Shown: piece by piece, positions 7,700 to 16,695 of the stretch
Position numbering within the stretch: position 1 is the stretch's first letter
Layout of the letters: each line of letters opens with the position of its first letter
Translations under genes and position numbers: made by a program
Assembly (NCBI GenBank): GCA_902790175.1
Contig: CADAQZ010000003.1
Coordinates: 1 to 61,602 of the forward strand
DNA length: 61,602 nucleotides
Direction of reading: 5' to 3'
Source of the DNA: an uncultured Eubacteriales bacterium
GTDB lineage: Bacteria; Bacillota; Clostridia; Christensenellales; Aristaeellaceae
The notes under the pieces: model-generated
Told to the model about the DNA's origin: nothing
The model's input: the letters and a program-made list of their open reading frames with translations, nothing else
The model's database searches: none

Positions 7700-10150
7700 G
7701 TGAAGCATAGATGCAAGCGCCTGTGCCTGGCGCTGGCGGCGTTGGCAACGCTGGCGGCGCTGCTGGCGCTGACAGCCGTTCCGGGCGCGCTGGCCGAGCC
7801 CGTGGAGGCGGAGGAACCGGCGGCGCAGGAGCTGCCGGAGTTCGACCTGCCGGGCGTCGCGCCGGAGGCGAGTGAATCCGCGCCCGTCGCGGAAGAACCC
7901 GCGCCCGTCGCGGAAGAACCCGCGCCCGTCGCGGAAGAACCCGCACCTGTGGCGGAGGAATCCGCGCCCGTCGTGGAAGAACCCGCGCCTGTGGCGGAGG
8001 AGCCTGCTCCCGTCGCGGAAGAACCCGCACCCGTCGTGGAAGAATCCGCGCCTGTGGCGGAGGAATCCGCGCCCGTCGAGGAACAGCCTGTGGCTGTCGT
8101 AGAGGAACTCGCGCCCGTCGCGGAGGAACCCGTGGCGACGGAAGGCGAGGCGGCGGTCGCCGCCCCAGAAGAAGGCGCTGCTGTGGCGGAGCCCCAGGCG
8201 GTCGCCGCGGCCGAGCCGCTGCACATGAACGCGACGGCGCTGACGCTGGGCGTGAAGGAGACCTTCGCGCTGCAGCCCCTGCCGACGGCCGGGACGGAGG
8301 GCATCGCCTTCACCTACGCCAGCTCCAACACAAAGATCGCCACCGTCAGCGCTTCCGGCGTGATCACCGCCAAGAAGCGGGGCGGCGCGACCATCTCGAT
8401 CGCGGCCTCCACCGGCGAGCAGTTCAGCTGCCAGGTGACGGTCATGAAGGCCCCGAAGAAGATCACGCTGAGCGCGACCACCGGCACGCTGGGCTTCGAC
8501 CCGGCCACCGGCGCGGGCACCCAGTACCAGCTGGGCGTGGCGTTCCCGAAGGGCGCGGGCGCGCAGGTGAGCTTCACCGGCTACGACCCGAACGTGGTGT
8601 CCGTGGCCGCGGACGGCACGATCACCGCCCGGGGCATCGGCACGACCACGGTCACCGCCTCCACCTTCAACGGCAAGACGGCCAGCTGCGCCGTGACGGT
8701 CCTCGGCGCGCCGGACGCCATCGCCTTTTCCGATCCCGCGCCCGCGATGATCGAAAAGGAGAAGCGCACGCTGGCGCTGACGACGAGCCCCGGGGGCGCG
8801 GCGACCTACGCCACCTATGTAAGCGACAACGGCGGCGTGGCCGTCGTGGATGCCGCCACCGGCGAGATCACCGCGCTGGCCATCGGCGAGGCGACGATCA
8901 CCGCCACCTCCTTCAACGGCAAGACGGCCAGTGTGAAGCTGACCGTGCTGCCAGGGCCGGACCGGATCGACGTGCCCGCCACGGTGCTGCTGGGCGTGGG
9001 CGACCAGGCGCTGCTGGGCGCGGTGCCCGTGCGCAGCGACGGCTCGGCCACCGGCACGTGCCTGAGCTACTCAAGCAGTAAGACAAAGGTCGTCACCGTG
9101 GACGCGGACGGCGTGCTGACGGGCGTGAAGAAGGGCACCGCCAAGCTGACCATCTCCGCCGCGAACGGCGTGAAGGCGGTCTGCACCGTGAAGGTCGTCA
9201 AGCCCCCCAAGAGCATTTCGCTGTCGCTGGGCCGCCGCTTTTTGAAGTTCGACGCCGCCCAGGGCATCGCCGAGCAGGTGCGCCTGAAGGTGACGCTGCC
9301 GAAGAACACGGCCTCGTCCATCGTCTACTCCGGCTACGATCCGAACGTGATCTCCGTGGCCGCGGACGGCACCGTGACGCCGGTGGGCATCGGCACGACC
9401 ACCGTCACGGCCACCACCTACAACGGCAAGAGCGCCAGCTGCAAGGTGGACGTGCGCGCCGCCGGGGATACCATCAACCGCAACGCGGTGAACGTGGCCC
9501 ATCGCGGCGGCATGGGCAACTGGACCGAGAACACGCTGGCGGCCTTCCAGCACACGGCGTCCACCGGCGCGAAGGCCGTCGAGCTGGACGCCCGCAGCAC
9601 CAAGGACGGCGTGCAGGTGATCCACCACGACGCCACCTTTGCCGTCGGCGGCAAGACGTACACGATCAAGAAGCTGAAGTTTGAACAGCTGCGCGCGCTG
9701 GACGCCAACATCTGCACGCTGGACGAGGCGCTGGACGTGCTCGGGGCGACCGACCTGGAGATCAACCTGGAGCTGAAGGATACCGCCAAGGCCGCCGCCT
9801 GCGTGAATTCGATCAAGAACCACGGCCTGCAGGGCCGCACGGTGTACATCTCCTTCAACCAGAAGCTGCTCAAGCAGGTGCGCGGCCTGGACGCCTCCGC
9901 GCGGATCGGCTATATCATCAACAATGCGCCCAAGAGCCTGGCCAAGACGCTGTCGACGCTGCGCGCGGGCTATCTGTTCCAGAAGGCGGACTACCTGACG
10001 GCGGAGAACCTGGTGGCCTGGCAGGACGCGGGCCTGAGGGTGGGCGTCTGGACCGTCAACGACCCCGCGGCCATCAAAAACTGGCTGGAGATGGGCGTGG
10101 ACTACATCACCAGCGACTACCCCGAGCGCGTGACCGAGGCGCTAAAGTAG
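7700..10150 (+). CDS. Secreted Ig-like (Big) domain protein with C-terminal glycerophosphodiester phosphodiesterase domain
   Basis: 816 residues: signal peptide (1-~33, ending GALA), an EEPAPVA-type repeat (about 54-150), about five bacterial Ig-like Big_2-type domains (about 170-588, each with VSxxGxITAxxxGxxTITA and a closing CxVTV strand), and a GDPD domain (about 599-816). The GDPD part has HRGG, ENTLAAF, VELDARSTKDGVQVIHHD and the closing VNDPAAIKNWLEMGVDYITSDYPE. GDPDs hydrolyse glycerophosphodiesters to glycerol-3-phosphate, so it may process deacylated phospholipid or glycerol-phosphate polymer outside the cell. Start is GTG 7700 behind GAGGAGG. No sorting motif was seen. Confidence 0.88.
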   Translation: MKHRCKRLCLALAALATLAALLALTAVPGALAEPVEAEEPAAQELPEFDLPGVAPEASESAPVAEEPAPVAEEPAPVAEEPAPVAEESAPVVEEPAPVAEEPAPVAEEPAPVVEESAPVAEESAPVEEQPVAVVEELAPVAEEPVATEGEAAVAAPEEGAAVAEPQAVAAAEPLHMNATALTLGVKETFALQPLPTAGTEGIAFTYASSNTKIATVSASGVITAKKRGGATISIAASTGEQFSCQVTVMKAPKKITLSATTGTLGFDPATGAGTQYQLGVAFPKGAGAQVSFTGYDPNVVSVAADGTITARGIGTTTVTASTFNGKTASCAVTVLGAPDAIAFSDPAPAMIEKEKRTLALTTSPGGAATYATYVSDNGGVAVVDAATGEITALAIGEATITATSFNGKTASVKLTVLPGPDRIDVPATVLLGVGDQALLGAVPVRSDGSATGTCLSYSSSKTKVVTVDADGVLTGVKKGTAKLTISAANGVKAVCTVKVVKPPKSISLSLGRRFLKFDAAQGIAEQVRLKVTLPKNTASSIVYSGYDPNVISVAADGTVTPVGIGTTTVTATTYNGKSASCKVDVRAAGDTINRNAVNVAHRGGMGNWTENTLAAFQHTASTGAKAVELDARSTKDGVQVIHHDATFAVGGKTYTIKKLKFEQLRALDANICTLDEALDVLGATDLEINLELKDTAKAAACVNSIKNHGLQGRTVYISFNQKLLKQVRGLDASARIGYIINNAPKSLAKTLSTLRAGYLFQKADYLTAENLVAWQDAGLRVGVWTVNDPAAIKNWLEMGVDYITSDYPERVTEALK

Positions 10151-10184
10151 ATATTTTTCACTCGACGGAAAGGAAGAATGGACC

Positions 10185-11924
10185 ATGAAAAAGCTGATGC
10201 TGGGCAACCAGGCGGTGGCGCGCGGCCTCTGGGAGGCGGGCTGCCGGTTTGTGTCGTCCTACCCGGGCACGCCGTCCACCGAGATCACCGAGCAGGCGGC
10301 GCTCTACGACGAGATCTACGCGGAGTGGGCCCCCAACGAGAAGGTGGCCGCCGAGAGCGCCGTGGGCGCGAGCCTCGCGGGCGCGCGCAGCTTCTGCGCG
10401 ATGAAGCACGTGGGCTTCAACGTGGCGGCGGACCCGCTGTTCACCGCCTCCTACATCGGCGTGAACGGGGGCATGGTGGTGTGCGTGGCGGACGACCCCG
10501 GCATGCACTCCAGCCAGAACGAGCAGGACAGCCGCCACTACGCCATCGCCGCGAAGCTGCCGATGCTGGAGCCCTCGGACTCCGGCGAGTGCGCCGCGTT
10601 TGTGGGCGAGGCCTATGAACTCTCGGAGCGCTTCGATACCCCGGTGATGCTGCGCACCTGCACCCGCGTGGCCCATTCGCAGAGCCTGGTGAAGCTGCAC
10701 GAGCGCGACGAGAAGGCGCTGAAGCCCTACGAAAAGACCCCGCAGAAGTACGTGGCCGCCCCGGCGATCTCCGTCAAGCGCCACGTGGTGGTGGAGCAGC
10801 GGATGGAAGAGCTCCGCCAGCTGGCCGAGACCACGCCGCTGAACCGCGTGGAGATGGGGGATACCGCCGTCGGCTTCGTCACGTCCGGCACCTGCTACCT
10901 GTACGTGAAGGAGGCGTTCCCGGACGCGAGTGTGCTGAAGCTGGGCCTGGTGAACCCGATGCCGGTTCAGAAGATCAGGGATTTCGCCGCGAAGGTGGAC
11001 CGCCTGATCGTGGTCGAGGAGCTGGACGGCGTGATCGAGGCGCACCTGCGCGCGAACGGCATCCGCGTGGACGGCGGCAAGGACCTGTTCGGCCCGCTGG
11101 GAGAGCTTTCGCAGAACAAGCTGCGCGCCGCGATGGGCGCGGCGCTTCCGAAGTTCCGCACCTACGATGAGGCCGTGCCGGGCCGCCCGCCGGTGATGTG
11201 CCCCGGCTGCCCGCATCGCGGCCTGTTCACGGTGCTGTCCAAGCTGAAGCTGACCGTGCTGGGCGACATCGGCTGCTACACGCTGGGAAGCGGCGCGCCG
11301 CTGAACGCGGTGGACGCCGTGCTGTGCATGGGCGCGAGCATCGGCATGGCCCACGGCTTTACGAAGATGCTGGGCGAGGACGCCGCGCGGAAGAGCGTGG
11401 CCGTCATCGGCGACAGCACGTTCATGCACTCCGGCATCACGGGCGTGGTGAACCTGGCCTACAACAAGTCCATCGCCACGGTGCTGGTGCTGGACAACTC
11501 CATCACCGGCATGACCGGCCACCAGCAGAACCCCACCACGGGGCTGACGCTGCAGAACGAAGAGACCTACCCGATCCGGATCGAGGACGTCTGCCGCGCC
11601 GCGGGCATCGAGCGCGTGCGCGTGGTGGACCCGCAGGACATGGCCGCCACCGAGGCCGCCATCCGGGAGGAGCTCGCCGCGGACGCGCCCAGCGTGATCA
11701 TCGTGCGGCGGCCGTGCGCGCTGCTCAAATACGTCAAGCACAACCCGCCGCTGTCCATCGACCCGGACAAGTGCAAGGGCTGCCGCAGCTGCATGAAGAT
11801 CGGCTGCCCGGCGATCCGCTTCACGGACAAGAAGGCCAGCATCGATCCCACCATCTGCGTGGGCTGCGGCCTGTGCGAGCAGATGTGCAAGTTCGACGCG
11901 TTTGAAGGAGGTGCCAGGGCATGA
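10185..11924 (+). CDS. iorA: Indolepyruvate:ferredoxin oxidoreductase, alpha subunit
   Basis: 579 residues, normal for IorA. An N-terminal pyrimidine-binding region (SSYPGTPSTEI) is followed by a middle domain and a TPP-binding region with GDIGCYTLG and the GDSTFMHSGITGVVNLAYN motif. Two 4Fe-4S clusters close the protein: CKGCRSCMKIGCP and CVGCGLCEQMC. With IorB it decarboxylates aryl-pyruvates made from aromatic amino acids to aryl-acetyl-CoA, reducing ferredoxin. ATG 10185 follows GGAAAGGAAG, 34 nt after the GDPD gene; the stop overlaps the iorB start by 4 nt (ATGA), which indicates translational coupling. Confidence 0.95.
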   Translation: MKKLMLGNQAVARGLWEAGCRFVSSYPGTPSTEITEQAALYDEIYAEWAPNEKVAAESAVGASLAGARSFCAMKHVGFNVAADPLFTASYIGVNGGMVVCVADDPGMHSSQNEQDSRHYAIAAKLPMLEPSDSGECAAFVGEAYELSERFDTPVMLRTCTRVAHSQSLVKLHERDEKALKPYEKTPQKYVAAPAISVKRHVVVEQRMEELRQLAETTPLNRVEMGDTAVGFVTSGTCYLYVKEAFPDASVLKLGLVNPMPVQKIRDFAAKVDRLIVVEELDGVIEAHLRANGIRVDGGKDLFGPLGELSQNKLRAAMGAALPKFRTYDEAVPGRPPVMCPGCPHRGLFTVLSKLKLTVLGDIGCYTLGSGAPLNAVDAVLCMGASIGMAHGFTKMLGEDAARKSVAVIGDSTFMHSGITGVVNLAYNKSIATVLVLDNSITGMTGHQQNPTTGLTLQNEETYPIRIEDVCRAAGIERVRVVDPQDMAATEAAIREELAADAPSVIIVRRPCALLKYVKHNPPLSIDPDKCKGCRSCMKIGCPAIRFTDKKASIDPTICVGCGLCEQMCKFDAFEGGARA

Positions 11925-12493
11925 AGACCACTTCGATCATGATCGTCGGCGTCGGCGGGCAGGGCACCCTGCTGGCCTCGAAGCTGCTGGGCAACGTGCT
12001 GCTGGGCGCGGGCTACGACGTGAAGCTCTCTGAGGTGCACGGCATGAGCCAGCGCGGCGGCAGCGTCGTGACCTACGTGAAGTACGGCGACAAGGTCTAT
12101 TCGCCCATCGTGGACCAGGGCGAGGCCGACTACATCCTCTCGTTTGAGATCCTGGAGTCCGCGCGGTGGATTTCCTACCTCAAAGAGGGCGGACACTTAA
12201 TTACCAATACGCAGAAGACCTGGCCGATGCCGGTCATCACCGGCGCGGCGGCCTACCCGGAGAACATCGTCGAAAAGCTCTCCGCGCTGGCGGACGTCAC
12301 CGCCGTGGACGCGCTCGCTCTGGCCGAGCAGGCCGGCAGCGCCAAGGCCGTGAACGTCGTGCTGATCGGCGTGCTGTCCCGGCGCATGGACATCCCCGAG
12401 GCGGCCTGGCTCAAGGCCATCGAGGAGACCGTCCCGGCGAAGTTCCTCGAACTCAACAAAAAGGCGTTCGAGCTGGGAAGGAACGCGGGGTAA
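11921..12493 (+). CDS. iorB: Indolepyruvate:ferredoxin oxidoreductase, beta subunit
   Basis: 190 residues, normal for IorB. It has the glycine-rich GVGGQGTLLASKLLG of the gamma-type domain of 2-oxoacid:acceptor oxidoreductases and the conserved EVHGMSQRGGSVVTYVKYG. It forms the catalytic complex with IorA and is translationally coupled to it. A strong hairpin follows 15 nt after the stop, so iorAB is probably the end of its transcript. Confidence 0.95.
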   Translation: MKTTSIMIVGVGGQGTLLASKLLGNVLLGAGYDVKLSEVHGMSQRGGSVVTYVKYGDKVYSPIVDQGEADYILSFEILESARWISYLKEGGHLITNTQKTWPMPVITGAAAYPENIVEKLSALADVTAVDALALAEQAGSAKAVNVVLIGVLSRRMDIPEAAWLKAIEETVPAKFLELNKKAFELGRNAG

Positions 12494-12508
12494 AACAGAA
12501 AAACACAA

Positions 12509-12539
12509 ACGCAGGGGCGGCATTGTGCCGCCCCTGCGT
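12509..12539 (+). terminator. GGGGCGGC-type hairpin after iorB, likely terminator
   Basis: A perfect 14-bp stem (ACGCAGGGGCGGCA with its complement) and 3-nt loop, then TGTTTT. The core is shared with palindromes at 17322-17365, 21966-21998, 43267-43295 and 56460-56484, so it is both a repeat-family member and a terminator. Confidence 0.75.
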
Positions 12540-12620
12540 TGTTTTGGTATACATTTTTCCGAATTGGTGCAAATATAACCGTAAATTCTTCTCTTTTGAA
12601 TATCGAAACGCGGGCGTTCA

Positions 12621-12629
12621 TGTTATAAT
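12621..12629 (+). promoter_or_regulatory. Extended -10 promoter for the ABC importer operon
   Basis: TGTTATAAT (extended TGn plus TATAAT) 32 nt upstream of the GTG start; no good -35 hexamer at 17 nt. Confidence 0.5.
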
Positions 12630-12660
12630 GTGTATATACTCACATCATGGGGGTGGCAGG

Positions 12661-14199
12661 GTGAAGGACGCGAACGCCATCGAGCTTCGGAACATATCCA
12701 AGCGGTTCGGCAAGGTGATCGCCAACGACCGGATCAACCTGTCCGTGCGCGACGGGGAGATCCTGGCGATTCTGGGCGAGAACGGCAGCGGCAAGACCAC
12801 GCTGATGAACATGATCTCCGGCATCTACTATCCCGACGAGGGGCAGATCTTTGTCCACGGCGAGGAAGTGACCATTCGCAGCCCCAAGGACGCCTTCCCG
12901 CTGGGCATCGGCATGATCCACCAGCACTTCAAGCTGGTGGACGTATTGACGGCGGCGGAGAACATCGTGCTGGGGCTGTCCGGCCCCACGAAGCTGGACA
13001 TCACCGCCGTGGCGACGCGCATCAGCAAGCTGGCCCACAAGTACGGCTTCGACATCGACCCGTTCAAGAAGATCTACGAGATGAGCGTGTCGGAAAAGCA
13101 GACGGTGGAGATCGTGAAGATGCTCTACCGCGGCGCGAACATACTGATCCTGGATGAGCCCACGGCCGTGCTGACGCCGCAGGAGACGGACGCGCTGTTC
13201 GGCGTGCTGCGCAACATGCGCGACGCCGGGAACGCCATCATCATCATCACCCACAAGCTGAACGAGGTGCTGGCCCTGTCCGACCGGGTGGCCGTGCTGC
13301 ACAAGGGCAAGTACATCGGCACTGTCGAAACCAAGGACGCCACCGTGGAGAGCCTCACCGAGATGATGGTGGGCAGCAAGGTGACGCTGGACATCGACCG
13401 GCCCGACCCCGTGGATCCGGTGCTGCGGCTGAAGGTGAAGGACGTCACCTGCGTGAACAAGGAGGGCGTCATCACCCTGAACCACGCCTCCTTTACCGCC
13501 TACGGCGGCGAGATCCTGGGCATTGCGGGCGTGGCCGGCAGCGGCCAGAAGGAGCTGCTGGAGTCCATCGCGGGCCTGACGCCCAAGGAGTCCGGCGAGA
13601 TCGACTACTATCCGCCAGACAAAGAGGCGATGGATATTACCAAGCTCTCCGCCGTGGAGATCAGCCGCCTGGGCATCAAGCTGTCCTTCGTGCCGGAGGA
13701 TCGCCTGGGCATGGGCCTGGTGGGCGCGATGGACATGGTGGACAACATGATGATCCGCAGCTATAAGAAGGGCGGCTTCTTCTGGGCCGACCGGCGCGCG
13801 CCGAAGACCCTGGCGGAGCACATCATCGGCACGCTGGAGATCGTCACTCCCGGCGTTTCCACGCCCGTGGGCAAGCTGTCCGGCGGCAATGTGCAGAAGG
13901 TGCTGGTGGGGCGTGAGATCGCTTCCGCGCCCACCGTGCTGATGGTGGCCTACCCGGTGCGCGGGCTGGACATCAACTCCGCCTATACCATCTATTCGCT
14001 GCTGAACGTGCAGAAGATGCGCGGCGTGGCGGTGCTGTGCGTGGGCGAGGACCTGGATGTGCTGCTGGCGCTGTGCGACAGGATCCTGGTGCTGTGCGAC
14101 GGCAAGGTGACGGGCATCGTGGACGCCCGCACCGCCACGAAGGAAGAGATCGGTCTGCTGATGACGCATACCGGAAAGGGGGCGCGCAAGGATGGCTAG
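12661..14199 (+). CDS. Nucleoside/simple-sugar ABC importer, duplicated ATP-binding protein (NupO/RnsB type)
   Basis: 512 residues with two ABC domains in tandem. The first has a full Walker A (GENGSGKTT), a variant signature (MSVSEKQTVEI) and Walker B (ILILDEPTAVL). The second has the relaxed Walker A typical of the family (GVAGSGQKELL), signature LSGGNVQK and a degenerate Walker B region (VLMVAYPVRGLD). This architecture belongs to importers that pair with Bmp/Med lipoproteins for nucleosides, or with ribose/galactose-type systems. GTG 12661 follows GGGGGTGG. It overlaps the first permease by 8 nt. Confidence 0.88.
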   Translation: MKDANAIELRNISKRFGKVIANDRINLSVRDGEILAILGENGSGKTTLMNMISGIYYPDEGQIFVHGEEVTIRSPKDAFPLGIGMIHQHFKLVDVLTAAENIVLGLSGPTKLDITAVATRISKLAHKYGFDIDPFKKIYEMSVSEKQTVEIVKMLYRGANILILDEPTAVLTPQETDALFGVLRNMRDAGNAIIIITHKLNEVLALSDRVAVLHKGKYIGTVETKDATVESLTEMMVGSKVTLDIDRPDPVDPVLRLKVKDVTCVNKEGVITLNHASFTAYGGEILGIAGVAGSGQKELLESIAGLTPKESGEIDYYPPDKEAMDITKLSAVEISRLGIKLSFVPEDRLGMGLVGAMDMVDNMMIRSYKKGGFFWADRRAPKTLAEHIIGTLEIVTPGVSTPVGKLSGGNVQKVLVGREIASAPTVLMVAYPVRGLDINSAYTIYSLLNVQKMRGVAVLCVGEDLDVLLALCDRILVLCDGKVTGIVDARTATKEEIGLLMTHTGKGARKDG

Positions 14200-15298
14200 G
14201 AACATACACGGCGCGCACGAGCCGCTTCTGCACATCTCCAAGCGCGAGGATTGCGGCTTCCTGCGGGCCTGCGCGGTGCGGCTGGTCGCCATCGCGCTGG
14301 CGCTGGTGGTCTGCGGCGTGGTGATCGTGGCGCTGACGGGCCTGAACCCGGTGGAGGTCTACGCGGGCGTGATCGACGGCGCGGTGGGCTCCAGCCGCCG
14401 CCTGTGGGTGACGATCCGCGACACGCTGTCGCTGCTGTTGGTGGCGGTGGCGCTGACGCCGGCGTTCAAGATGCGCTTCTGGAACGTGGGCGGCGAGGGC
14501 CAGGTGCTGATCGGCGCGACGGCCACCGCCGCGGTGATGATCAACTTCGCCGGCAAGCTGCCCGCGCCGCTGCTGTTTGTGGCGATGATCGCCGCCGCCG
14601 TCCTGGCGGGCATGGTATGGGGCGTGATCCCGGCACTGTTCAAGGCCGGGTGGAACACCAACGAGACGCTGTTCACGCTGATGATGAACTACGTGGCGAC
14701 GCAGTTCGTGGCGTTCTGCGTGGTGTACTGGGAGAACCCCGCCGGTTCCAACAGCGTGGGCATCATCAACGCCAACGACAAGGCCGGGTGGCTGCCGCCG
14801 CTGTTCGGGCTCACCTACGGCTGGAACCTGGTGATCGTGGTGCTGCTGACGGCGTTCATGTACGTCTACCTGCGCTACTCCAAGCAGGGCTACGAGATCG
14901 CCTACGTGGGCCAGAGCGTGAACACCGCGCGCTACGCCGGCATCAACGTCAAGACCGTCATCATCCGCACGATGGCCATCTCCGGCGCGCTTTGCGGCCT
15001 GACCGGCTTCATCCTCGTCAGCGGCTCCGGCCACACCATCTCCACCACGCTCGCGGGCGGGCGCGGCTTTACGGCCATCGTGGTGGCGTGGCTGAGCAAG
15101 CTCAACACGTTCACGATGATGCTGGTCTCGTTCCTGCTCACGTTCATGGCCAAGGGCGCGATCCAGATCGCCAGCCAGTTCAGCCTGAACGAAAACGCAA
15201 GCGAGATCATCACCGGCATCATACTGTTCTTCGTGCTGGGCTGCGAGTTCTTTATCAACTACCGGGTGGAGTTCCGCCACCGCCGCAGGGAGGGCTGA
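14192..15298 (+). CDS. ABC importer permease 1 (NupP/RnsC type, BPD_transp_2)
   Basis: 368 residues with about nine to ten hydrophobic segments and the BPD_transp_2 signature region (GYEIAYVGQSVNTARYAGINVK). It has the N-terminal extension usual for the first permease of nucleoside importers (GLNPVEVYAGVIDGAVGS). It starts inside the ATPase gene and ends 3 nt before the second permease. The neighbours show it is half of a heterodimeric membrane channel. Confidence 0.88.
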   Translation: MARNIHGAHEPLLHISKREDCGFLRACAVRLVAIALALVVCGVVIVALTGLNPVEVYAGVIDGAVGSSRRLWVTIRDTLSLLLVAVALTPAFKMRFWNVGGEGQVLIGATATAAVMINFAGKLPAPLLFVAMIAAAVLAGMVWGVIPALFKAGWNTNETLFTLMMNYVATQFVAFCVVYWENPAGSNSVGIINANDKAGWLPPLFGLTYGWNLVIVVLLTAFMYVYLRYSKQGYEIAYVGQSVNTARYAGINVKTVIIRTMAISGALCGLTGFILVSGSGHTISTTLAGGRGFTAIVVAWLSKLNTFTMMLVSFLLTFMAKGAIQIASQFSLNENASEIITGIILFFVLGCEFFINYRVEFRHRRREG

Positions 15299-15301
15299 GC
15301 C

Positions 15302-16282
15302 ATGGGCGTGATCACCGTATTCATCCAGAAGGCCATCGGCCAGGGCGTCTGCATACTCTTCGGCGCGAACGGCGAGATATTGACGGAGAAATCCGGCAAC
15401 CTGAACCTGGGCGTGCCGGGCATGATGTACATGGGCGGCATCGCGGGCCTCGCGGCGGCATTCATGTACGAGGGCGCGGTGGCCGTGCCCAACGCCTTCG
15501 TGGGCTTCGTGCTGGCGCTGCTGGCAGCGCTGATCGCGGGCGCGCTGGGCGGGCTGATCTACAGCGTGCTGACCATCACGCTGCGCGCGAACCAGAACGT
15601 GTCCGGCTTGGCGCTGACGACGTTCGGCATGGGCGTGGGCAACTTCTTCGGCGGGTCGCTGTCGAAGCTGTCCGGCGGCGTGGGCCAGATCTCCACGGCG
15701 GCCACCGCCAGCGCGTTTCGGCTGAAGCTGCCGCTGCTGTCCGACATTCCGGTGCTGGGCGACGTGCTGTTCAGCTACGGCATACTGACCTATTTGGCCA
15801 TCGTGCTGTCCGTCGTGCTCAGCCGCTACCTGAACCGCACGCGCCAGGGCCTGTGCCTGCGGGCCGTGGGCGAGAGCCCCGCCACCGCCGACGCGGCGGG
15901 CATCAACGTGCAGCTGTACAAGTACATGGCCACCGTCATCGGCGGGGCCATCGCGGGCCTGGGCGGCCTCTACTTCGTGATGGAGTACTCCGGCGGCACC
16001 TGGACCAACAACGGCTTCGGCGACCGCGGCTGGCTGGCCGTGGCGCTGGTCATCTTCGCGCGCTGGCGCCCGCTGAACGCCATCTGGGGCTCGCTCCTGT
16101 TCGGCGCGCTGTACATCCTCTACCTGTACATCCCCGGCCTCGGCCGCGCCACGCAGGAGATCTTCAAGATGCTGCCCTACGTGGTGACGATCATCGTGCT
16201 GATCCTCACATCCCTTCGCAAGAAGAAGGAGGACCAGCCGCCGGAGAGCCTCGGGCTGCACTACTTCAGGGAAGAACGCTGA
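15302..16282 (+). CDS. ABC importer permease 2 (NupQ/RnsD type, BPD_transp_2)
   Basis: 326 residues, multi-spanning, with the typical N-terminal motif GANGEILTEKSGNLNLGVPGMMYMGG and the cytoplasmic coupling region RQGLCLRAVGESPATADAAGINV. It pairs with the upstream permease. A strong terminator follows directly. No substrate-binding lipoprotein gene of the Bmp family is found before, inside or after this three-gene operon in the window. Confidence 0.88.
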   Translation: MGVITVFIQKAIGQGVCILFGANGEILTEKSGNLNLGVPGMMYMGGIAGLAAAFMYEGAVAVPNAFVGFVLALLAALIAGALGGLIYSVLTITLRANQNVSGLALTTFGMGVGNFFGGSLSKLSGGVGQISTAATASAFRLKLPLLSDIPVLGDVLFSYGILTYLAIVLSVVLSRYLNRTRQGLCLRAVGESPATADAAGINVQLYKYMATVIGGAIAGLGGLYFVMEYSGGTWTNNGFGDRGWLAVALVIFARWRPLNAIWGSLLFGALYILYLYIPGLGRATQEIFKMLPYVVTIIVLILTSLRKKKEDQPPESLGLHYFREER

Positions 16283-16321
16283 AATTGAGAAGGATCAGGC
16301 TGCGCCCGATCCTTCTCAATT
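16283..16321 (+). terminator. Rho-independent terminator of the ABC importer operon
   Basis: A 14-bp inverted repeat, AATTGAGAAGGATC with its exact complement, around an 11-nt loop and immediately after the permease stop codon, then TTCCCTCTTCC. Confidence 0.75.
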
Positions 16322-16327
16322 TCCCTC

Positions 16328-16356
16328 TTCCATTTTCCGTTAAAGTAGTGTATAAT
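16328..16356 (+). promoter_or_regulatory. Promoter for rubredoxin
   Basis: TTCCAT (16328-16333), 17-nt spacer, TATAAT (16351-16356). Confidence 0.6.
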
Positions 16357-16388
16357 ATCTTTACAAAATAAAAAACGGAGGTATCATC

Positions 16389-16547
16389 ATGGCGAAGTAC
16401 GTTTGCGACGCTTGCGGCTGGGAGTACGACGAGGAGCTGGGCAGCCCCGAGAACGGCATCGCTCCCGGCACGAAGTTCGAGGACCTTCCCGACGATTTCG
16501 AGTGCCCGCTCTGCGGCGTGGGCAAGGACATGTTCTCGGAGGCATGA
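16389..16547 (+). CDS. Rubredoxin
   Basis: A 52-residue protein, the normal length. Two CxxCG knuckles (CDACG at residues 6-10 and CPLCG near 39-43) provide the four Cys ligands for one iron. The conserved aromatic and acidic core ([30 protein letters not shown]) matches the family. Rubredoxins carry electrons to rubrerythrin-type peroxidases, superoxide reductases or flavodiiron oxygen reductases in anaerobes; no such partner is in this window. GGAGG lies 7-12 nt upstream of ATG 16389, and the gene has its own promoter. Confidence 0.95.
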   Translation: MAKYVCDACGWEYDEELGSPENGIAPGTKFEDLPDDFECPLCGVGKDMFSEA

Positions 16548-16587
16548 TTGTCGGCGTGCTGCGCAACTCGCGCTGCGCGCTCCCTTG

Positions 16588-16624
16588 CCCGCCGACCCGG
16601 AAAACGTTCCGTTTTCCTAATCAT
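16588..16624 (+). repeat. Short dispersed palindromic repeat (copy 1)
   Basis: CCGACCCGGAAAACG followed by TTCCGTTTTCCTAATCATG. A nearly identical copy lies in inverse orientation at 39509-39545. Each can fold through GGAAAACG/CGTTTTCC. Confidence 0.65.
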
Positions 16625-16695
16625 GGGAAACAGGTCGCCCGCATCCTGCGATGCGGGCGGCTTGCTGTGAATGACAGACCGAAAAGGGGAAGACT

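Noticed and set aside
5478-8030. Very long open frame on the minus strand (about 850 codons), and many similar long opposite-strand frames, e.g. under 2079-3821, 13973-16261 and 18634-21387
   Set aside because: They lie opposite well-supported genes with recognisable domains, have no ribosome binding site, and are His/Arg/Gly/Val-rich as expected for antisense frames of GC-rich DNA.
13900-13980. Degenerate Walker B in the second ABC domain as a sign of gene decay
   Set aside because: A relaxed second nucleotide-binding site is normal for this ATPase subfamily, and the first site and the signature motifs are intact.
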